Below are positions 6,986 to 14,081 of a stretch of DNA of 36,075 nucleotides, in pieces. Below the pieces are notes generated by a model. It was not told where the DNA came from. It was given only the letters and a program-made list of their open reading frames with translations, and did not search any database. A program made the translations under genes and the position numbers. Source of the stretch: Chitinophaga pinensis (GTDB lineage: Bacteria; Bacteroidota; Bacteroidia; SXHM01); the NCBI GenBank assembly GCA_945861685.1, contig CAMAVO010000009.1, positions 1-36,075 on the forward strand, written 5' to 3'. Positions within the stretch are counted from its first letter, which is position 1, and each line of letters starts with the position of its first letter.

Positions 6986-8134
6986 CTATAAGGCTTCAAG
7001 ATAAATTTTCTTAAAATCCTCTCTGCTCACCGGCTTAGGATTATTAGGGTGACAGAAATCCGCGAAAGCCAGGTCAGCAAGTTTTTCAATATGCTCGGGT
7101 TTTACACCAATGCCGCTTAGTTTTAAGGGCAATCCTAATTTCTGATTCAGCTCAAACAAAGCATTCACCACACCTTCACCACTTTCATCTTTCAGTTCCA
7201 TAGTACGGGCAATGGTGCGGAATTTATCCTCAAATCCGGGATAGTTGAAACGCATACCGTAAGGCAAATTCACTGCGTTTGCAAGGCCGTGGTGCGTATC
7301 CAATAATTGCGAAAGCGGATGAGCTAGTGAATGCACAACCCCTAATCCTTTTTGAAAAGCAACAGCGCCCATCAACGATGCCAGCATCATTTTGCTGCGC
7401 GATTCTAAATCGGGTTTGTTCACTGCTCTGTCAATTGATTCATTGATTAAAGCGATACCCTGCAAGGCAATTCCCTCGCACATCGGGTGAAACATCTTTG
7501 CTATGTAGGCTTCCATGTTGTGTGTTAGCGCATCCATTCCTGTTGCAGCCGTTACAAAGGCAGGTAATTCAAATGTCAATGTAGGGTCAGCAAAAACACG
7601 TTTTGCAAGAAGTTTTGGCGAAAACAGAATTTTTTTCTGGTGCGTTTCATCATCCGCAATAATCGCGCTGCGGCCTACTTCGCTGCCTGTTCCGCTGGTA
7701 GTTGGAACGGTTACGAAATACGGAACTTCTTCCGTTACGTAAATATCACCGCCAATCAAATCATCGTAATCAAATAAATCGCGTGTGTGGTTTACTCTCA
7801 AAACAATAGCACGTGCAACATCAAGCGCAGCGCCACCACCCACACCCACAATACAATCGCGTTTGGTCTGGTGAAAAGCATCACCGCCATTCAGTACATC
7901 TGATTTTACAGGGTTCTTGTGAATATTGCTGAATACTTCGGGTTTTAGTCCTGCTTTTTCTAGGTCAGCAATTATTTTTTTGAAGAAGTCTAATTGCGCC
8001 ACCACCGGGTCGGTAACCACTAATGGTGATGCAAGATTTTGTTCTTTCAGATGCCCGCCCAATTCATTGATAGCACCCGCCCCAAAGCGGATTACCGTTG
8101 GGAAATTGTATTGTAATACTTGATTAAAATTCAT
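6986..8134 (-). CDS. Iron-containing (group III) alcohol dehydrogenase
   Basis: NAD(P)-dependent, metal-requiring alcohol or aldehyde oxidoreductase, expected in the cytoplasm. The 382-aa length is standard. The dinucleotide-binding motif GVGGGAALDVARA lies at about 97-109, and PTTSGTGSEV follows. The metal ligands fall in TGMDALTHNMEAY (Asp, His), VVHSLAHPL (His) and DTHHGLANAV (His). All are present, so it should be active. The gene converges with the GS-like ligase across an inverted pair of dispersed elements. The substrate cannot be read from sequence; oxidation of an amino alcohol or hydroxy acid linked to the ligase is possible but speculative. Confidence 0.9.
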   Translation of the reverse strand: MNFNQVLQYNFPTVIRFGAGAINELGGHLKEQNLASPLVVTDPVVAQLDFFKKIIADLEKAGLKPEVFSNIHKNPVKSDVLNGGDAFHQTKRDCIVGVGGGAALDVARAIVLRVNHTRDLFDYDDLIGGDIYVTEEVPYFVTVPTTSGTGSEVGRSAIIADDETHQKKILFSPKLLAKRVFADPTLTFELPAFVTAATGMDALTHNMEAYIAKMFHPMCEGIALQGIALINESIDRAVNKPDLESRSKMMLASLMGAVAFQKGLGVVHSLAHPLSQLLDTHHGLANAVNLPYGMRFNYPGFEDKFRTIARTMELKDESGEGVVNALFELNQKLGLPLKLSGIGVKPEHIEKLADLAFADFCHPNNPKPVSREDFKKIYLEAL

Positions 8135-8194
8135 GTTTTTTATTTTTACGGGCGCAAAGATGACAAAAACTAAGCAAACGATTGAATGAAATAT

Positions 8195-8226
8195 TTTGCT
8201 TGCAAATAGAATATATTCTACATTTG
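8195..8226 (+). promoter_or_regulatory. Bacteroidota-type promoter of the secreted T9SS-tail protein
   Basis: TTTG (8195-8198), a 20-bp spacer and TACATTTG (8219-8226) match the TTTG-N19/20-TAnnTTTG promoter of Bacteroidota. The distance to the ATG at 8254 is 27 bp. Confidence 0.6.
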
Positions 8227-8253
8227 AAGCACCAAAACATAAAAACTCATCCT

Positions 8254-8751
8254 ATGAAAAAAGTGATTTTAACGCTACTTCCTTTTGCTGCTGCGACAAT
8301 TGTGAATGCTCAATCCATTTCGCCACAGGTTATTGCCAGTGCCGGAACACACTATACAGGTTCTAACGCTCAGTTGAGCTGGACTATTGGTGAGCCAGTT
8401 ATTACAACCGTTTCAAACGGCACTAATACCATCACACAAGGTTTTCATCAAACGCTATTAAATGTTACTTCTGTTGAAGAACAAAGCGTAGCGGGAGTAA
8501 ATGTTACCGTGTTCCCAAACCCTACTTCCGATGTATTGAATATCAATCTCACCAACAATCTGAAAGATTTGCAAATGGATTTATTTGACATGAGCGGAAA
8601 ATTGTTGCAGGCTCGTGAAATTGGCACTGCCGAAGGCAACGTTCAAATTAATATGACTGAATATGCCCGTGCAAATTATCTTCTTCGCGTCTATTCTGCT
8701 GATGGAAGTGTGAACTACACATATAAAGTGCAGAAAATGAATGCGCACTAA
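8254..8751 (+). CDS. Small secreted protein with T9SS type A sorting domain
   Basis: Likely client of the type IX secretion system. The start at 8254 gives a standard signal peptide (MKKVILTLLPFAAATIVNAQ), whereas an upstream ATG at 8182 would put 24 charged residues before it. The mature part is short: ISPQVIASAGTHYTGSNAQL, then SWTIGEPV..TITQGFHQ, a pattern seen at the start of many Bacteroidota surface proteins. The C-terminal domain (about 100-165) is a type A sorting domain: VFPNPTSDVLNI, LFDMSGKLL and YLLRVYSADG. Between them there is almost no cargo, so the protein is close to a bare sorting domain. It is monocistronic, with its own promoter and terminator. Confidence 0.85.
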   Translation: MKKVILTLLPFAAATIVNAQSISPQVIASAGTHYTGSNAQLSWTIGEPVITTVSNGTNTITQGFHQTLLNVTSVEEQSVAGVNVTVFPNPTSDVLNINLTNNLKDLQMDLFDMSGKLLQAREIGTAEGNVQINMTEYARANYLLRVYSADGSVNYTYKVQKMNAH

Positions 8752-8767
8752 TTTCGAGTATAGAAAT

Positions 8768-8810
8768 TAAAGTAAAAAGCCCTGCGAATTTCGCGGGGCT
8801 TTTTACTTTA
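8768..8810. terminator. Bidirectional intrinsic terminator
   Basis: A 20-bp stem (8768-8787 with 8791-8810, one G-T pair) has a 3-nt loop. Its GC core is GCCCTGCG/CGCGGGGC and A/T runs flank it on both sides, so it can work in either direction. It ends the T9SS-tail gene on + and lies exactly at the ancestral doxX stop (8808-8810) on -. Confidence 0.9.
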
Positions 8811-8906
8811 GAACAGTTTGCTGTCGGCACTGTATTTCCCCGGGCCGGTAAACAGCAGTGCAAATAATAGGATGCCTAATTCAATGGCATGGGAGCCTTC
8901 CATGAT
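8808..8906 (-). pseudogene. C-terminal remnant of doxX beyond an in-frame TAA
   Basis: Directly after the TAA at 8907-8909, the same frame continues for 32 codons to a second stop inside the terminator. It reads IMEGSHAIELGILLFALLF and then TGPGKYSADSKLF. HAIE...LLFTGPGKYS is the usual last helix and C-terminal motif of DoxX proteins. No frame change is involved; a single sense-to-stop change explains the break. Confidence 0.8.
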
Positions 8907-9239
8907 TTAACCTTCACCTGCTGCGGCTGCATCAACCCAATGAACATGTGCAGCAACAACCATTGTGATAAGCATTATAAAACATGCCGGACGAAATAAT
9001 AAACCAAGCACTAATAATATTCCACCGCCAAACTCGGCAAAGGCAGCCATAAAACCCCAGAAGGTTGGCAGAAATGTAATTCCAATATCTTCCATTGAAC
9101 CGCCAAGCTTCAGCCATTTTTCGGGGCCGCCAAACATTTTGCCTTGTCCGTGAAGAATGAACATAATACCAATTCCAATTCTTAGAACTAATAAACCAAA
9201 GTTTACGGCTTGTGTGCTGGGGCTGAGTAATTTTTTCAT
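8907..9239 (-). CDS. DoxX family inner-membrane protein, truncated by in-frame stop
   Basis: DoxX-family small membrane protein; the family is linked loosely to redox and thiol stress, without a firm biochemical role. I start at 9239 (MKKLLSPST); the longer frame to 9329 runs into the upstream permease gene. Visible are FGLLVLRIGIGIMFILHGQG, KMFGGPEKW and two further hydrophobic segments (FWGFMAAFAEFGGGILLVLG, CFIMLITMVVAAHVHW). The frame then stops at TAA (8907-8909) after AAAAGEG, removing the fourth helix and the GPGKYS motif, which remain readable downstream. It follows the LptF/G-type permease by 26 bp, so the two are probably co-transcribed. It is either a recent pseudogene, a truncated but tolerated protein, or a sequencing error. 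Confidence 0.8.
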   Translation of the reverse strand: MKKLLSPSTQAVNFGLLVLRIGIGIMFILHGQGKMFGGPEKWLKLGGSMEDIGITFLPTFWGFMAAFAEFGGGILLVLGLLFRPACFIMLITMVVAAHVHWVDAAAAGEG

Positions 9240-9265
9240 GATTTGAGTTGAGGTTTGATTAAATT

Positions 9266-10342
9266 CTATTTGGGTGCCCGTGCAATAAGCCAGATACTTA
9301 AAATTCCATAAAGAATATTGGGTGTCCATACTGCCAGCATTACCGGCACATTGCCGGAAGTGGCAAAAGTATTAGCTACCTGCATAAACATGATGTAAGA
9401 AAAACTTAAGCCCACACCAATTCCGATATTAATTCCTAATCCGCCACGCACCTTTCGGCTTGACAGGCTTACACCTATCAGTGTTAAAATAAATGTTGCA
9501 AAGGGTAATGAAATCCGACTGTATTTTGCTACCAGATAAACATTAATTACATCTGAACCTTTCATTTTTTCTTGTTCAATAAACTCATTCAGTTCAAAGT
9601 AATTCATTGTTTCTATCAGGTTTACTTTTCGTTTAAAATCTTTTGGATAAAGATTTAGTACGGTATCTTTTTTCTCCCCTGTTCTGAGTATTTCTTCAAT
9701 GCCGTTTATTTCACGGCTCATCCAGTTGTTAATTACCCATTGATTACCTGTCGAATCCCAATTGATGTGGTCGGCATTGAGTTTGTAAACTAATTTACCT
9801 TCTTTAAATTGTTCAAGTGAAAATTTGTAGCCGATATTTCGCTCACTGTTATAGCTTTCAAAATACACATAATTTCCGGGGTGAATTTGCCGGTGAATAT
9901 TTCTTCCGCTAAAACTGAGCGTCTTATAAACGTATGCTTGTTCAAATTCAACACGATGCCTGTTTGCCGGAGGCATAATGAAATTGTTTACTGTTAAAGA
10001 AAGCAATACAAGTAGAGTAGCTGCAACAAAATAAGGAACCAGAAACCGGTAAAAACTTACGCCACTATTTAGAATGGCAATAATCTCCGTATCATTTGCC
10101 ATTTTTGAAGTGAAGAAAATAACGGCAATGAATATAAAAAGTGGGGCAAACAGATTGGCAAAATAAGGGATAAAATAAATGTAGTAATCCAGTAAAATGG
10201 TCTTAATACTTAAACTGTGCTCAATAAAATCATCTACTTTTTCTGATATATCAAATACCACAGCAATCGCTATAATTAGCGCTAACGTGAAGAAAAAAGT
10301 TCCGAGAAACTTTTTGATGATATAGAGGTCTATAATCTTCAT
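9266..10342 (-). CDS. LptF/LptG (YjgP/YjgQ) family permease
   Basis: Membrane half of the ABC system that extracts lipopolysaccharide from the inner membrane and passes it to the periplasmic Lpt bridge. The 358-aa protein has the family plan. There are three N-terminal helices (LGTFFFTLALIIAIAVVFDI, YYIYFIPYFANLFAPLFIFI, LVPYFVAATLLVLLSLTVNN) with the conserved LYIIKKFLGTF start and SKMANDTEIIAILNSGVSFY. A periplasmic beta-jellyroll domain follows (about 125-260), then three C-terminal helices with GVSLSSRKVRGGLG. Bacteroidota often carry such genes singly rather than as an lptF-lptG pair, and I cannot tell F from G here. It lies upstream of doxX and downstream of tgt on the same strand. Confidence 0.9.
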   Translation of the reverse strand: MKIIDLYIIKKFLGTFFFTLALIIAIAVVFDISEKVDDFIEHSLSIKTILLDYYIYFIPYFANLFAPLFIFIAVIFFTSKMANDTEIIAILNSGVSFYRFLVPYFVAATLLVLLSLTVNNFIMPPANRHRVEFEQAYVYKTLSFSGRNIHRQIHPGNYVYFESYNSERNIGYKFSLEQFKEGKLVYKLNADHINWDSTGNQWVINNWMSREINGIEEILRTGEKKDTVLNLYPKDFKRKVNLIETMNYFELNEFIEQEKMKGSDVINVYLVAKYSRISLPFATFILTLIGVSLSSRKVRGGLGINIGIGVGLSFSYIMFMQVANTFATSGNVPVMLAVWTPNILYGILSIWLIARAPK

Positions 10343-10365
10343 TTTATCCTTGTTTGTTTAATATA

Positions 10366-10408
10366 TAAAGTTTAAAGTTGTTCCATCTGCCGTGAACTTT
10401 AAACTTTA
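10366..10408. repeat. 14-bp perfect inverted repeat between tgt and the Lpt permease gene
   Basis: TAAAGTTTAAAGTT (10366-10379) and AACTTTAAACTTTA (10395-10408) are exact reverse complements around a 15-nt loop. The structure is AT-rich and lies in the 75-bp gap between two genes on the minus strand. No U-run follows it, so it is more likely a processing or attenuation hairpin, or a small repeat element, than a strong terminator. Confidence 0.7.
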
Positions 10409-10417
10409 GACATTGAA

Positions 10418-11548
10418 CTATAATCTTGTTTCCACTTGTTTTACCATTTTAGTTTTCCATTCTGCAAAATCACCGGCAATAATATGTTTGCGGGCTTCTT
10501 TCACCAGCCATAAATAAAATCCAAGATTGTGAATACTTGCCAATTGCAATCCCAGAATTTCTTTTGCTACAAAAAGGTGTCGCAAATAGGCCTTTGAAAA
10601 ATTACGGTCGGCAAAAGTAGTTCCTTCCGGGTCAATAGGACTAAGATCGTTTTGCCACTTTTTATTTTTGATATTGATGAACCCTTGCGAAGTAAACAGC
10701 ATTCCATTGCGGGCATTACGGGTTGGCATTACGCAGTCAAACATATCTATACCTAACGCAATACTTTCCAGAATATTTCCCGGAGTGCCAACTCCCATAA
10801 GATAGCGTGGTTTTTCGGGTGGAAGAATACTGCAAACCACTTCGGTCATGGCATACATTTCCTCTGCAGGTTCGCCTACCGAAAGTCCTCCGATGGCATT
10901 GCCTTCCAGATTTTGTTCAGCAATAAAAGTTGCTGATTTTTCGCGTAAATCTTTGAAAACACTTCCCTGAACAATCGGGAAAAGCGTTTGCTCATAACCG
11001 TATTTTCCTTCGGTTTCGTTAAACCGTGTTACACATCGCTTCAACCAGCGGTGGGTCATCTCCATTGACTTGTGAGCATACTTATATTCGCAGGGATAAG
11101 GTGTGCATTCATCAAAAGCCATAATAATATCAGCGCCAATGGTGCGTTGCGTGTCCATCACATTTTCGGGCGAAAAAAACAGTTTTGAGCCATCAATGTG
11201 TGAAGCAAATTTTACACCTTCTTCTTTTATTTTTCGGTTGCCGCTCAATGAATAAACCTGGTACCCACCACTGTCGGTAAGAATTGGTTTATTCCAGTTG
11301 ATGAACTTGTGAAGTCCACCTGCTTTCTCAATAATTTCAAGTCCGGGACGAAGAAAAAGATGATAAGTATTTCCAAGAATTATCTGTGCTCCAATCTCAC
11401 TTTCCAGTTCGTGCTGATGTACAGCCTTTACAGTTCCTGCTGTTCCCACCGGCATAAAAATAGGTGTTTCTATTGTGCCGTGTGCTGTCAATAACTCCCC
11501 CGCTCTTGCTTTGGAATGCCCGTCAACGCTGCAAATCTTAAACTTCAT
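10418..11548 (-). CDS. tgt: Queuine/preQ1 tRNA-ribosyltransferase lacking the zinc cysteines
   Basis: Exchanges guanine-34 for preQ1 in GUN-anticodon tRNAs, the first tRNA step of queuosine synthesis. I prefer the ATG at 11548 (MKFKICSVDG); the longer frame to 11572 adds eight atypical residues and overlaps the -7 box. Active-site motifs are intact: ILTDSGGYQVYSL, MAFDECTPYPC, GGLSVGEP, YLMGVGTP and DMFDCVMPTRNARNG. The C-terminal zinc site is not: where E. coli has CDCYTC the sequence reads GTTFAD (DPEGTTFADRNF, about 10600-10635), while the His of IHNLGFY remains. From memory other Bacteroidota enzymes share this loss, so a zinc-free fold is likely a lineage trait rather than decay. Confidence 0.93.
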   Translation of the reverse strand: MKFKICSVDGHSKARAGELLTAHGTIETPIFMPVGTAGTVKAVHQHELESEIGAQIILGNTYHLFLRPGLEIIEKAGGLHKFINWNKPILTDSGGYQVYSLSGNRKIKEEGVKFASHIDGSKLFFSPENVMDTQRTIGADIIMAFDECTPYPCEYKYAHKSMEMTHRWLKRCVTRFNETEGKYGYEQTLFPIVQGSVFKDLREKSATFIAEQNLEGNAIGGLSVGEPAEEMYAMTEVVCSILPPEKPRYLMGVGTPGNILESIALGIDMFDCVMPTRNARNGMLFTSQGFINIKNKKWQNDLSPIDPEGTTFADRNFSKAYLRHLFVAKEILGLQLASIHNLGFYLWLVKEARKHIIAGDFAEWKTKMVKQVETRL

Positions 11549-11569
11549 CTCGCTGTGTATAAATTCCGC

Positions 11570-11577
11570 CAAAGATA
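11570..11577 (-). promoter_or_regulatory. -7 box of a likely tgt promoter
   Basis: On the minus strand this reads TATCTTTG, a full match to TAnnTTTG, 21 bp before the tgt ATG at 11548. No TTTG is found at the standard -33 spacing. The glycosyltransferase gene starts divergently at 11631. Confidence 0.45.
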
Positions 11578-11630
11578 AAGATTTGCGCCACCCGCGAATC
11601 TTAGTTTTGTTTTGAGATAAAAGTCCCTAA

Positions 11631-12767
11631 ATGAACCTTCCTGATTTCACCGCTGACACTAACGGATTAATTGTGTTTTCCGTTTTTGCAGCTGTGTTAC
11701 TCTTGCAGCTTTTTTATTACTTGTTTTTTTATTCGCGACTTGCGTTTTATAAACCCAAATCAGTAAATACAGGAACAGAACCTGTTTCGGTAATTATTTG
11801 TGCCCGGAACGAGGAAGATAATCTTCGGGTAAATCTTCCCTTAATTCTTGCTCAGGACTTTTCTGATTTTGAAGTGATCGTAGTTAATGATCGCTCTTAC
11901 GATGGTTCTTACGATTTGCTGAAAGACATGGCTGAGGTAAATCCCAAGCTGAAAGTTGTAAATATTGACGAAGAAGTAATCGTTTCGGGAAGCAAAAAAT
12001 TTGCGCTCACTCTGGGAATAAAAAAAGCCGCTAATGACATACTGTTACTTACAGATGCAGATTGCAAACCTTCTTCGCCACAATGGATTTTGCTGATGCA
12101 AAGCAATTTTTCAGAGAAAACAGATATTGTCCTTGGCGTTGGGGTATATCAAAAAAAGGATTACAGTTTGTTAAATCAACTCATCCGTTTCGACACTTTT
12201 TTTACAGCTCTACAATATTTGAGCTATTCGCTCGCAGGTTTGACTTACATGGGAGTTGGAAGAAATCTTGCCTATCGCAAGCACCTGTTTTTTGACAACA
12301 AGGGTTTTGGTTCTCATAACCACATTCGTTCGGGTGATGATGATCTTTTTATCAATGAAGTAGCACACAAAGCAAAAGTGAATGTCTCCGTTTCAGCCGA
12401 CAGCCAAACACTTTCCGTTCCTAAAACAAGCTGGAGTGAGTGGTTTCATCAAAAGCGCAGACACCTGACAACAGGTCCACTGTATAAAACAAAGCACAAG
12501 TTTTTACTTGGATTGTTTATGTTCAGCCAGCTGATGTTTTATCCTTTGCTGATTGTGTTATTTGTGATGCAATACAATTTTCCGGTAATTATTTCATTGT
12601 TTGCTTTGCGTTTTCTTATTCAAATTATAGTATTTGCCAAAGTGACGAAAACACTTAATCAACGTGATTTATTACTAATTTCGCCCATAATTGATTTGGT
12701 CTTACCGTTCATTACACTAACATTATCAGTTTCAAATTTGCTCGTTAAACCCCAAACATGGAAGTAA
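11631..12767 (+). CDS. Membrane-bound family 2 glycosyltransferase
   Basis: Processive-type GT-A fold glycosyltransferase, probably acting at the cytoplasmic face of the inner membrane on a lipid or polysaccharide acceptor. A helix near residues 13-33 anchors the N-terminus. Then come PVSVIICARNEEDNLR, FEVIVVNDRS, the nucleotide-sugar/metal motif LLTDADC (DxD-like) and the acceptor-site GDDDLFI. WFHQKRRHLTTGP is the QxxRW-like motif. Two or three helices close the C-terminus (FLLGLFMFSQLMFYPLLIVL and after). The stop overlaps the first possible start of the ECF sigma gene, so the two are co-transcribed. The sugar and acceptor are unknown. Confidence 0.88.
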   Translation: MNLPDFTADTNGLIVFSVFAAVLLLQLFYYLFFYSRLAFYKPKSVNTGTEPVSVIICARNEEDNLRVNLPLILAQDFSDFEVIVVNDRSYDGSYDLLKDMAEVNPKLKVVNIDEEVIVSGSKKFALTLGIKKAANDILLLTDADCKPSSPQWILLMQSNFSEKTDIVLGVGVYQKKDYSLLNQLIRFDTFFTALQYLSYSLAGLTYMGVGRNLAYRKHLFFDNKGFGSHNHIRSGDDDLFINEVAHKAKVNVSVSADSQTLSVPKTSWSEWFHQKRRHLTTGPLYKTKHKFLLGLFMFSQLMFYPLLIVLFVMQYNFPVIISLFALRFLIQIIVFAKVTKTLNQRDLLLISPIIDLVLPFITLTLSVSNLLVKPQTWK

Positions 12768-13432
12768 AAATGGCAGAAAGTCAAGAACCATCAGCAGAAA
12801 ACAAAGCTCCTGAAGCAGCAAATGCTGAAGCGGGCACTAACCTTTCGGAGAAAGCGGTACATGACTACAAGCTTGTATTGCAGGCGCGCGACCACGGTAA
12901 TCAAAATGCCTATGCCGAATTGATGGAACGCTACCGCGATTCAATTTATTTCATGCTGCTGAAAATGTTAAACAATAAGGATGATGCAGATGATTTGACC
13001 ATTGAAGCTTTCGGAAAAGCATTCAATAAACTTCATCAATACACACCCAATTACGCATTCAGTACCTGGTTGTTCAAAATTGCATCCAATAATTGCATCG
13101 ACTTTATCCGCAAAAAGAAAAAGCAAACCTACTCACTTGATAAAGGCTTTGAAGGCAGCGATGGCAGTGAAATGATGATTGAGGTAAAAGCCAATGTGCT
13201 TGACCCGGAAGAAACGTATATCAAGAAACAGAAAACCCATCTGATGCGCGAAGTAGTGGAGAAACTGAAACCACGTTATCGCACTTTAGTTGAGTTGCGT
13301 TATTTTAAAGAATACTCTTACGAGGAGATTTCAGTAGAACTTGATCTTCCGCTTGGAACAGTAAAAGCACAGCTCTTCCGTGCCCGTGAGTTTCTTTACA
13401 ACATCATGAAAAATTCGGAAGGGAAAATTTAA
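12758..13432 (+). CDS. ECF-type RNA polymerase sigma factor
   Basis: Alternative sigma factor of the ECF (RpoE-like) group. Region 2 spans about 50-115 (NAYAELMERYRDSIYFMLLK, DDADDLTIEAFGKAF, YAFSTWLFKIASNN, CIDFIRKKKK). Region 4 spans about 165-215 (LKPRYRTLVELRYFKEYSYE, LPLGTVKAQLFRARE). A long acidic, Ala-rich N-terminal extension of about 30 residues precedes it. Two starts are possible: 12758, overlapping the upstream gene by 10 bp, and 12770, which has GGAAG just upstream; the difference is four residues. No anti-sigma factor is adjacent, which is common for the housekeeping-like ECF factors of Bacteroidota. The target regulon is unknown. Confidence 0.92.
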   Translation: MEVKMAESQEPSAENKAPEAANAEAGTNLSEKAVHDYKLVLQARDHGNQNAYAELMERYRDSIYFMLLKMLNNKDDADDLTIEAFGKAFNKLHQYTPNYAFSTWLFKIASNNCIDFIRKKKKQTYSLDKGFEGSDGSEMMIEVKANVLDPEETYIKKQKTHLMREVVEKLKPRYRTLVELRYFKEYSYEEISVELDLPLGTVKAQLFRAREFLYNIMKNSEGKI

Positions 13433-13460
13433 TCTCTCCGTTCTCGATTCCTGCCTGACT

Positions 13461-14081
13461 ATGCAAATTATCCAGGAATATTTTCCTAACCTTTCCGATA
13501 AACAAAAAGAGCAATTCGCTCAATTGCTTCCGCTTTACCAAGACTGGAACAGCAAAATCAATGTGATTTCTCGTAAAGACATGGAGCAGTTTTATGAGCA
13601 TCATGTTTTGCATTCGCTTGGTATTGCTAAAGTGATTCAATTCAAACCGGGAACTAAGGTGTTGGATGTTGGCACAGGTGGTGGCTTTCCCGGAATTCCG
13701 TTAGCAATTTTATTTCCTGAAACAGATTTTTTTCTGGTTGACTCAATTGGTAAAAAAATAAAGGTGGTGAATGCTGTTTCTGAAGCAATCGGTTTGAAAA
13801 ATGTGCGTGCTCAACAAGTACGTGCAGAAGAAATTAAAGAGCAATTTGACTTTGTGGTAAGCCGGGCGGTAACTGAATTGCCCGTATTTCATGGTTGGAT
13901 AAAAAACAAATTCCGCAAGCAGAATTTCAATGATTTACCCAACGGAACATTCTATTTAAAAGGCGGAGATTTAACCGAAGAATTAAGTGAGTTCAAAAAG
14001 AAGGTGCAACTTTTTGAATTAAAAAATTACTTCCGTGAAGAGTTTTTTGAAACCAAGAAGGTTGTTTATGTGCCGGCTTAA
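13461..14081 (+). CDS. rsmG: 16S rRNA (guanine-527-N7)-methyltransferase
   Basis: Methylates N7 of G527 in the 530 loop of 16S rRNA using S-adenosylmethionine. The 206 aa match the family. The N-terminal helix pair has LYQDWNSKINVISRKDMEQF and the HHVLHSLGI motif. The SAM-binding loop is VLDVGTGGGFPGIPLAILFP, and the later VVSRAVTEL is also typical. The gene ends convergently with the ABC exporter, the two overlapping by 4 bp (14078-14081) with no terminator between them. Confidence 0.95.
   Translation: MQIIQEYFPNLSDKQKEQFAQLLPLYQDWNSKINVISRKDMEQFYEHHVLHSLGIAKVIQFKPGTKVLDVGTGGGFPGIPLAILFPETDFFLVDSIGKKIKVVNAVSEAIGLKNVRAQQVRAEEIKEQFDFVVSRAVTELPVFHGWIKNKFRKQNFNDLPNGTFYLKGGDLTEELSEFKKKVQLFELKNYFREEFFETKKVVYVPA

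Noticed and set aside
12758-12769. Treating 12758 as certain start of the ECF sigma gene
   Set aside because: The ATG at 12770 has a better upstream purine stretch; the choice cannot be settled from sequence, so the longer form is listed with the alternative noted.
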